From contig CM067536.1 in NCBI GenBank assembly GCA_034509925.1, positions 2,565,501 to 2,629,500 on the forward strand: a DNA stretch of 64,000 nucleotides. Reading direction: 5' to 3'. Positions 1 through 10,200 of the stretch are shown here, piece by piece (position 1 is the stretch's first letter; the number at the start of each line of letters is the position of its first letter). This DNA comes from Hirudinaria manillensis. Lineage: Eukaryota; Annelida; Clitellata; Hirudinida; Hirudinidae. The translations under genes were made by a program, and so were the position numbers. The notes beneath the pieces were generated by a model. That model was given only the letters and a program-made list of their open reading frames with translations. It was not told where the DNA came from and ran no database searches.

Positions 1-955
1 TGATGCAGCCAAATTGCAGACATCCATGGAAGAGGTAAAAACGGACGTAGCCAACCTCAGATCATCCAAGGAGATGGCCGACCTGAGAAAGGTTAAAGCA
101 GAATTAGATGCACTAAAAGAAGAGCAGAGGAGGGAAATAGAGAAGTTTAAAAAATACAATGAATCGAAAACAGAGACATATGGAAGAGAGAAAACGACAA
201 GACCACCATTATTCGACGGACAAGGGCCATGGGCAGTGTTCAGACATCAGTTTGAAACTGCCGCTGAACGCAACAAGTGGACCGAAGAGGAAAAAGCAAC
301 AGAGCTGATAATGGTACTGCGAGGAAGGGCAGCCGAGCTTTTGCAAACAATGCTCCACTGTAAAGCCTATTCAGAAATAGCAGAAGCAATGGAAAGAAGA
401 TTTGGGAATGGCCACATGCTGGAAGTACATAAAAACGAATTGAAAAATCGTATGCAAAAACAGGGCGAAACACTCCAAGAATTAGAGGCTGATGTCAGAA
501 GGCTCGCATACCTAGCCCATCCAGGGCAGTCAACAGATTTCATCGAAAACATTGTAACTGACGCCTTCATTGATGGGATAAGGGTTGTGGAAACAAAAAT
601 GGCATTGAAAATACATGGAAAGAAGGCCAGCCACGAAGCATTGGCGTTTGCAATGTCAATGGAGGCGGCAAGAGCTTCAATCCAAAACAGCTTGAATGTA
701 AGGAAAATTGAAGCACAGGAAGACAAAGACAAGGAGAAAGACAATGATAAAGACAGTGAGATAATTAGAAGAATGGCCGAACAAATCAATAACCTCAGCA
801 AACCTCAAGGAAAACCAAGGTTCCAAGAAGTAGATAGAAGACCAAGGTGCTTCAGATGTAACAAGCCTGGCCATTTAGCCCGAGATTGCAGAACGACATT
901 TCCCCCAAAACAACAGTACTGGGGAAGATCGTACAATCAGGAAAACTAGAAGATA
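1..955 (+). pseudogene. Ty3/gypsy gag fragment (coiled coil to CCHC knuckle)
   Basis: An open frame of about 311 codons (14-949) is nearly identical to the middle of the Gag of the complete gypsy element at 3509-8494. It runs from the end of the coiled-coil region through the capsid-like part to the zinc knuckle (CFRCNKPGHLARDC). It stops just after the knuckle: one A is missing in the run that precedes the protease region, which shifts the frame, and similarity to the gypsy element ends by about 955. The 5' part lies outside the window. It is a truncated copy in plus orientation, opposite to the complete element, and probably sits in an intron of the multi-EGF gene. Confidence 0.85.
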
Positions 956-1252
956 CTTGTACTAAATTTCTCGTTAAAGATAAAATTTTTGATTATATCC
1001 ACATCATTTCCGTGATCATTATCTATCAGATAAAAAAAGAATTTTGATTCTAGCTTTTTCCGTTCCGGAGTTATAGGCGTTCAAAAAGTTAGCCGAAAGT
1101 TTGCCAACTTCACCCTCGTCAAAATATTAATGGTAATATAATAACACATAGATGAGAGTTCTTAGTATCAGGAATAGTAAATGAAATTTAAAATAAATTA
1201 TATATAATATGTGTAAAATGTTCTTTACCAATTTATTCAATTTTCATGATAG

Positions 1253-4200
1253 ACTGTCGAATTCAAAAAGGGTTATGTGGAAAAAAAAGTTGCGTAATAA
1301 AAAGAACAAATGACCACGGCGATGAATTTGTAGGGCTATGCCTCTGTGAATTTGGATTTTATACGACGGACAGTCTAGACTGCAGTGGTTAGTTTGCTTC
1401 GGTTAATATCACCCTGATGTTGTTGATTGCTTATGAATATTTAATTAATGATGTTTAACAGTCAATGTGTTAAATAGTAACCCTGGCCCTAGATAATTAA
1501 AGAATAATTAGTTAAATTGTGATTAATTAATTCCAAAATTAAGCACGTTAATATTCAGAATCTTTTAATTAGAAGAATACCCCTAAACGTAACACTTAGG
1601 GCGCGCTTCAATACTTCATTATGTCTAAGTTCAAAAATTCCAGCCATTTCAAGATCAGTTACGTTAACTGAACACCTTCAATAAAGTCTAAACCTACCAT
1701 CAGTTAATTGCGAACCCCGGATTATTACAATAGCAATAGTTGAAACAAATAGTTCGTACAATCATTGTGATATCAAGAACTAGTTAAATCACAATAAAGT
1801 TATCCTTACGTTAATTAATTCATCAGATCCCGGGTTACAACATTGTTGTCAGGAGTGGGATTTAACGTCGTAAAAGGATATTGATTCACTAGAGGTAAAG
1901 ACAGCGAGTTTTAACTACAGAAATTGGAATTAAGATGCTGGACGAGGTGCGCGTTCCCGATTTGAAACGGGAACTAAGGAATCGAGGCCTGGATGCAAAT
2001 GACCTAAAAGCCGAACTACAAGAACGGCTCCAGAAATGGCTTTTAGAAAATAATCATGATCCGTCGGAGTATGAATTTGAGGATCCGAAGAAAAAAGAAT
2101 GGGGAGCCTTTCGGGCAGATATGAAATCAGACATTGATGTTTTGCGGTCAGATATAAATTACGGCATTGATGTTTTGCGGTCAGATATGAAATCCGACAT
2201 TGATGTTTTGCGGTCAGATATGAAATCCGACATAGCCAATTTCCAGACAGTCATGGATGTTTTGCGGGAACAGATAAAAACAATTCATTATAGCCAATAT
2301 AACAGACGAATGTATTCTTGGGTTGGATTTTATGCGACGCTACGGAATTTCCATTGACATCTAAACCAATGATGGACAACCTCCTTAAAGATTTAAAAAA
2401 AAAAACCCTACAAAAAGAAGATTATCAACAAGGAAAAAATCTGCTTAGCGAATTTCAGGACGTAATGGCTGAATAGGACAGCCCTTTGGGTAGAACTAAC
2501 CTCGTGCAGCATCAGATAAATACGGCCAGTGCTAAACCCATTCGACAAAACCCCCGTCGACTCCCTTTGGCTACAAGAGCAAAAGCCGAGGAAATGATAA
2601 AAGAGAATTAGTAACGGACTCCTTCATAGGTTTAAATATTAATAGTAATGTTGTAACCCTGGCCCTAGATAATTAATTAGTTAAATTGGGATTAATTAAT
2701 TTTCTAATTAAGCACGTTAATAGTAAGAATCTTTTAATCGTAAGAGTATCACTAAACGTAACCATTTTAGGCGCGCTTCAATACTTCAGTCTAAGTCATA
2801 TCTTCCAAGGGCCATCTAAACATTTTTCAATAAACCTAACTTCCATAACTAGTACCCAGGGTTATTACAGTAATAAATGACTCGGCAGTATTGGATGCAA
2901 AATTATTTCATGACCTAACCATCATTCCTTTCATTTGAATTAATATAATTAATCAGATATTGACGAATGTGATTCCAATGGCACAATTTGTGACAAAAAA
3001 ACAACAAAGTGCAGTAACTTGTTTGGAGATTATGAGTGCATTTGCCTGGAAGGTTACATCAAAAAGAAATCTAAATACATGTATAATCCTGGCAGTTGTG
3101 AAGGTTATTCTATTAACATAGCTGATAAAAATGCCACAATGTTCCTAATGACATGCAATTCAATTACGATTCTTATGATATTGATGATGTATGAAGGCTT
3201 GAGAAATGATCTTTTTAATAATATTTCAATAATATTTAAGAGTTCCATGTGTTGATAATAGTGTTGTAACCTAGGGGTCTGATGAATTATTTAACGTAAG
3301 TATATCTTTATTGGAATAAACTAGTGGCAAAGATGTTTGGGAGATCTGGTCGATTGCTTGTCTTTGATCGGAACTGCCTAATGACTCGAATCGCTAGATA
3401 CGACTTCGAAATAAAAGATTCTGAATATTAACTAAACTTAATTAATTAATTATTTAATTAATTATTTAATTAATTAATTAATGTCAGGGATCCAACATTG
3501 CCCCCTCCTTAAATCTGTTCGTCCCGAACAGGCTGTTCTGTCTCGCCGCGATATTTTGCTAATCGATTGCTGTGGACCACTTTCATTCTAGTCCTTGCTG
3601 ATTTCTGTATGCGGTATACCACGTCGTTTATTTTCTTTATGATTCGGTATGGTCCTTCCCAATCTTTTTGTAATTTTGGCGACTTCCCTTTTTTTCGTTG
3701 GGGGTTGTATAGCCAGACTAGTTCATTTTCTTTAAAGCTTATATCATTGGCTTGCCTATCGTATCTCGCTTTGGCTTGATCGCTATTAACACTTATATTT
3801 TTCCGGGCAACCTGATGTGTGTCGGCAAGTGTATTTCTTAGGCTTGAAACGTAATCACATGCCGACTTAGGTTCTTCTGCTCTTCCGAACATCATATCGG
3901 CAGGAAGACGAATCTCCCTCCCGAATGTCATTTTCGATGGACTGATTCCTGTCGTTTTATGCACGGCTGTCCGGTAGGCCATAAGGAAAAGTGGTAGGTA
4001 TCTGTCCCAGTCATCTTGCTGTTCACTTACCATTTTTGACAAATACTGTTCCATGGTCCTATTAAATCTCTCGACCATACCGTCCGATTGCGGATGTAAT
4101 GCAGTGGTTCTTGTCTTATGGATTCCAAGGTTTTCGCATAGCTCTTGAAATATTTTCGACTCGAAATTCCTTCCTTGGTCCGAATGTAACTCTAATGGCA

Positions 4201-7200
4201 CCCCGAATCGACTAATCCAATTATTTACGAGAGCATCAGCTACATTTTCCGCCTCCTGATTTGGCAGTGCAAACGCTTCGGTCCATTTGGTGAAGTAATC
4301 GCTGATCACTAATATGTACCGATTTCCCTTCTTTGATGCAGGGAATGGTCCGGCAATATCCAAAGCTATTCTTTCAAAAGGTACTCCCACATTATAAGGT
4401 TGCATTAGACCTTTAGTCTTCTTTTGAGGTCCTTTACTGGTTGCGCAATTATTGCAATTTCTACACCACTCCTCAACGTCTTGTTTGTAGTGCAACCAGT
4501 AAAACCTCTCCCTCACCTTCCTGATGGTTTTATTCACTCCCAGGTGTCCGCCTGAGGTTCCGTTATGGAATTCTTGTAACACCTCAGAGACGCAAGATCT
4601 CGGTAGTACTATTTGAAGGTGATAGTCAGTGCCATCCTCTGTTTCCCACTTCCTATGTAGGAGTCCATTACTAATTCTCAAGGAATCCCACTGTGCCCAA
4701 TAGGACTTAGTAACTTCTCCGTGTTCCGCTATCTGTTGCCAGTCTGGTTTCACCCCGGCCTCCATCCACTGTAGTATGGGTGCAAGTGCTTCGTCTCTTA
4801 ATTGTAGATCTCGTAACCCGCTTTCCGTCCAGGGTTCGGGAGCCGTGATACGAATTTGTCGACATTCTTCGGTCTCCTGTTTTTTCTCTGCGTTGTTGCA
4901 GTGTCTGCAGTTAAGTTGACAAGGACGTCGTGATAGCGCATCAGCGTTGTTGTGTATTTGACCTCTCCTGTGTTCAATATTGAACTGAAAACCCTGTAGT
5001 CTTTCAATCCACCTCGCCATTTGTCCTTCTGGGTTTTTAAAGTTTAACAGCCACCTCAGAGAGGCGTGATCCGTTCTTAGCAAAAACGGCTGGCCCAAAA
5101 GATATTTCTGGAAGTGTTTCATGGATTCTACTGCTGCTAATAATTCTCTCCTGGTTACGCAATAGTTTCTTTCCGCTTTGGACAGTGAACGGCTATAAAA
5201 TGCTAGAACTTTTTCTTCGCTTTCAACCTGCTGGGAAAGAACTGCCCCGATTCCACAGTTACTGGCATCTGTATCGAGGATAAAAGGTAATCCGGGAATA
5301 GGATATGCCAGGATCGGTGCCGTTGTCATAGCTTCTTTCAGATTATCAAATGCTTTCTCACAGCTGTCGTTCCAGATAAATGGCTTGCCTTTTACAGTAA
5401 GCTCATGAAGGCTTTTTGCGATGTTTGAAAAGTTGGCAATAAATCGTCTGTAATAGGTACAAAGTCCTAAGAAGCTTTGAAGTTCTTGGATGTTTTTGGG
5501 TACAGGCCAATTTTTTACTACCTCGACTTTATCTGGATCTGTACTAACACCTTCAGAAGACACGATATGGCCAAGGTATTTGACTTCTTTTTTAAAGAGT
5601 GAGCATTTCTTTGGACTCAGTTTCATGCCTGCCTCTCTAATCCTACTAAACACTTCTCGGAGGTTGTCTAAATGTTCTCCAAATGTTTTTCCGACAACAA
5701 TTAGGTCATCCAAATATACCAGGCATACTTTCCAGTTGAGTCCCCTTAGTATGTGTTCCATTAATCTTTCAAACGTTGCGGGGGCATTGCATAGCCCGAA
5801 CGGCATGACAGTGAATTGCCATAATCCTTCACCTGTCGAGAAGGCCGTTTTTTCTCTATCGTCAGGATGTAACTCCACCTGCCAGTAACCACTTTTGAGA
5901 TCTAACGTGGAAAAAATTTTTGATCCCGAGAGAGTGTCTAAAGTATCATCGATTCTAGGTAAGGGGTAGCTGTCCTTAAGTGTCATTTCGTTCAGCTTTC
6001 TATAGTCGACACAAAAACGAAGTGATCCATCTTTCTTCTTAACGAGTACCACTGGTGAGCTCCAGGGGCTATTTGACGGTTCAATAACCCCTTGGTCTTG
6101 CATTTCTTTTATCATTTCTTTGGCGTTTGCTCTTGTAGCTAAAGGAAGTGGACGGGGGTTTTGTCGAATGGGTTTAGCACCGGCCGTATTTATTTGATGT
6201 TGCACGAGGTTAGTTCTACCCAAAGGGCTGTCTTGTTCAGCCATTATATCCTGAAATTCGCTAAGCAGTTTTTCCGCTTGTTGATAATCTTCTTTTTGTA
6301 GGGTTTTGTTTAAATCTTTCAGGAGATTGTCCATCAATGGTTTAGACATGGTATCCCTTTTGATATGCTTATTTCCACTTCCATCTAATGTTAATATGCT
6401 TTCTAGGTTCCTGCAAAGTGCGATAGGTGTTCCTGCTTTGATCTGTTGTTCCTGGTCAGATACATTCATTACCCTCAGTGGAACTCTGCCGGTGTTTAGC
6501 CTGACTAGTGCTCGTCCTATTAGTAGTCCTTGGCCAATGCCCGATTGATCTTCGACTGCTCCTATACCAAATTTTGTATAATCGCCTTCTAGCCCGCCCC
6601 AAATTAAGCTTTCCGACTGTGCCGGGATGGTCTCGTTTTGTAATACTTTTACAAACGTGTCTTTGACTTCTGTACCTCCGTAGTATAGAGGAATCTCCAT
6701 CGTTCCTTGTTGAAGGATGCCGCCTTTCATGTCAATGGAAATTCCGTAACGTCGCATGAAATCCAATCCCAGTATACATTCATCTGTGATATTGGCTATC
6801 ATGAATTCTTGTTTGAATGACCTGCCTCCTAAATCTACTGTAATAGCTGTGGTTCCCTGGACTGGCACTAATTCCCCTGTGGCTGTTTTTAGCTTGTAAT
6901 TTTTGGCTATGGTTATTTTACTGCTTTCTGCTAACTTTGGTTGGATAATGGATGCAGATGCCCCTGTGTCTATCACCATATTGTATTCATTCCCTCCTAT
7001 TTTTCCTTTAACTCCCAGCGATGATTCTTTTCCTAGTGCTGTAACGTGAAAGATGAGTGGGGCATTTCGAGTTTGCTGAACCGGTCTTCGCCCCCCAAAA
7101 CCGGTAGCTTCTAGTTTTTCCTGATTGTACGATCTTCCCCAGTACTGTTGTTTTGGGGGAAATGTCGTTCTGCAATCTCGGGCTAAATGGCCAGGCTTAT

Positions 7201-10200
7201 TACATCTGAAGCACCTTGGTCTTCTATCTACTTCTTGGAACCTTGGTTTTCCTTGAGGTTTGCTGAGGTTATTGATTTGTTCGGCCATTCTTCTGATTAT
7301 CTCACTGTCTTTATCATTGTCTTTCTCCTTGTCTTTGTCTTCCTGTGCTTCAATTTTCCTTACATTCAAGCTGTTTTGGATTGAAGCTCTTGCCGCCTCC
7401 ATTGAGATTGCAAACGCCAATGCTTCGTGGCTGGCCTTCTTTCCATGTATTTTTAATGCCATTTTTGTTTCCACATCCCTTATCCCATCAACGAAGGCGT
7501 CAGTTACAATGTTTTCGATGAAATCTGTTGACTGTCCTGGATGGGCTAAGTATGCGAGCCTTCTGACGTCAGCCTCTAATTCTTGGAGTGATTCGCCCTG
7601 TTTTTGCATACGATTTTTCAATTCGTTTTTATGTACTTCCAGCATGTGGCCATTCCCAAATCTTCTTTCCATTGCTTCTGCTATTTCTGAATAGGCTTTA
7701 CAGTGGAGCATTGTTTGCAAAAGCTCGGCTGCCCTTCCTCGCAGTACCATTATCAGCTCTGTTGCTTTTTCCTCTTCGGTCCACTTGTTGCGTTCAGCGG
7801 CAGTTTCAAACTGATGTCTGAACACTGCCCATGGCCCTTGTCCGTCGAATAATGGTGGTCTTGTCGTTTTCTCTCTTCCATATGTCTCTGTTTTCGATTC
7901 ATTGTATTTTTTAAACTTCTCTATTTCCCTCCTCTGCTCTTCTTTCAGTGCATCTAATTCTGCTTTAACCTTTCTCAGGTCGGCCATCTCCTTGGATGAT
8001 CTGAGGTTGGCTACGTCCGTTTTTACCTCTTCCATGGATGTCTGGAATTTGGCTGCATCAGTTCTTACCTCTTCCCGCAGAACATCCATGGATGTCTGGA
8101 ATTTGGCTACGTCTGTCTTTACCTGCTCCCGTAAAACATCCATGGCTACCTGGAAGTTGGCTATATCGGATTTCATATCCGACCGCAAATCATCAATGTC
8201 GCATTTCATATCTGACCGCAAAGCATCCATGCTGCAAATCATATCTGACCGCAATACATTATTGTCTGACCGCAAAGCATTCATATCGGATTTCAAAGAC
8301 CGAATGGTTTCAGATTCTTCTTTCTTTTTTGGATCTTCAAATTCGTACTGTGAGGGATCAAGATTATTTTCCAAAAGCCATTTCTCGAGCCGTTCTTGTA
8401 GTTCGGCTTTTAGGCCATTTGCATCCAGGCCTCGATCCCTTAGTTCTCGTCTCAAATCGGGAACGCGCAACTCGTCCAGTATCTTAGGTCCCATTTCTGT
8501 CGTTAAAACTCGCTGTCTTTACCTCTAGTGAATCGATATCTCTTTACGACGCTAAATCCCACTCCTGACACCAATGTTGTAACCTAGGGGTCTGATGAAT
8601 TATTTAACGTAAGTATATCTTTATTGGAATAAACTAGTGGCAAAGATGTTTGGGAGATCTGGTCGATTGCTTGTCTTTGATCGGAACTGCCTAATGACTC
8701 GAATCGCTAGATACGACTTCGAAATAAAAGATTCTGAATATTAACTAAACTTAATTAATTAATTATTTAATTAATTAATTAATGTCAGGGATCCAACAAT
8801 AGCAACAAATACTGTGTTCAGCTTTTAATACATTTAAAAGATTCTGTATAAACTGCTTTTAAAAATCATTGTGAGGACAATAATTATTTCAGATATTGAC
8901 GAATGTATCTTTGGAGATCCATGTGAAATCTTTAATGGAACTTGCACCAATAAACAAGGTGGTTATTCATGTACATGTGGCAGAGGTTTTAAGCAGATGA
9001 TGGACAATTGCAGTGGTGAGTATGAATCACTCAACCTAAACTAATTACACCTACCATCATTCCTTTCATTTGAATGAATTTAATTAATCAGATATTGACG
9101 AATGTGATTTCAATGACACAATTTGTGACAAAAAAACAACAAAGTGCAGTAACTTGTTTGGAGATTATGAGTGCATTTGCCTGGAAGGTTACATCAAAAA
9201 AGAACCCGAAAATATTCATAGCAGTTGTAAAGGTTATTCTATTAACATAGCTGACAAAAATTCCTGAATGCTTCTAATAATAAGCAATTTAATTATAATT
9301 CTTTTGATATTTTATTACAGTCGAATCTCGCTACTATGCCACCCGTCGGGACTGAGCAAAAGTGGCATAGTAGCTAGTGTTTGTTAAAACGGTATTATTT
9401 TAACAAATAAATCGGTTTTATTTTATCAAGTTAGCCATCAGCCCAGTCTAAAGCTCTCAAAATCGTTGGCTGCCGCATCTTCTTACGGCGGATCTAGTCG
9501 TCTAGCATCACACCAGACTTGAGAATCCGCCGCTCCAGCTTCGCCCTGCACTATCATGAACGTGATGCCGTGGCGCATTTTGAAATTGCCCAGCCATCCG
9601 TCGCTCGCCATGAAGTCCGGGATCGGCAACAGATCGGTCCGTTTTATCTTTTTCTCCTTGATCAGATTGCCGCTGACTGGCAGATTTTTTTCCTCTTGCT
9701 CGCTTCAGCCACATGAGCATCCCCTCATCGAGCTCCGGGTAATAAGCCTGCGTCAGCTCCCAGCCCTTCGATAGAACTCCAGCATTGAATGCAGCCTCGA
9801 TTGCATTCTTCTTGATGAGAATGCCTTTACTTCGACGTCCCATATCTTGCTAATCTCTCTGGCCACCTTCGAATGAGTCTACTTCTTCATGGCATCAACG
9901 ATCTTCTCTTTCAGAGTAAAATTGGTTCGCTTGCTTTTCTGAGCTAACATTTGCTGTTCTATACCCCAACTTGCAATTTTCAAAAATCTTCAACATTCAC
10001 TCTTATTCCTACTTATACTCCCAGTGCACTTTGCCCTTTCATTCTGGTGGTATAGTAGCGAGAATTGAGGATGGCATATTAAATATATTTGGTATTGGAT
10101 TTTGTCGGGACCGATCAAAAGTAGTAAAATAACGAGATTTGAACTAACCCATTTAAATTAATTTACATGAGTTCGAGTACTATCTTATCGTATCCAATTG

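Larger units (their letters stand above)
1468..2869 (+). mobile_element. Composite LTR-retrotransposon remnant
   Basis: Two related LTR-like blocks (1468-1729 and 2649-2869) share the opening TAACCCTGGCCCTAGATAAT and end in TATTACA. Between them lie the 3' part of a gypsy LTR (about 1730-1842, ending GGTTACAACA), a damaged tRNA-Leu primer site (TGTTGTCAGGAGTGGGATTT), a short gag (1935-2357) and a pol fragment (about 2360-2610). The pol part matches the protease-RT linker of the complete gypsy and carries an in-frame TAG. The internal region has lost the capsid, knuckle, protease and all of RT/RNaseH/IN. The outer LTR-like blocks differ from both other LTR families in the window, which points to a nested or recombinant element. 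Confidence 0.7.
3262..8798 (-). mobile_element. Complete Ty3/gypsy retrotransposon (SAP-Gag type)
   Basis: Two LTRs (3262-3497, 236 bp; 8575-8798, 224 bp) flank one long minus-strand frame. The LTR ends are TGTTG...CAACA and the flanks carry a 4-bp target duplication, ATAG (3258-3261 and 8799-8802). The LTRs differ mainly in the number of TTAATTAA units near their plus-strand right end. The primer site next to the 5' LTR (8554-8573, minus) reads TGGTGTCAGGAGTGGGATTT, complementary to the 3' end of eukaryotic tRNA-Leu. A polypurine tract abuts the 3' LTR. It lies in an intron of the multi-EGF gene, antisense to it. The open frame, intact PBS/PPT and clean duplication suggest a young, possibly autonomous copy. 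Confidence 0.93.

Noticed and set aside
367..801. Long minus-strand frame rich in Ser/Leu opposite gypsy gag
   Set aside because: It is the antisense of the gag coding region and recurs opposite the other gag copy at 7260-7694; no independent motif or start context.
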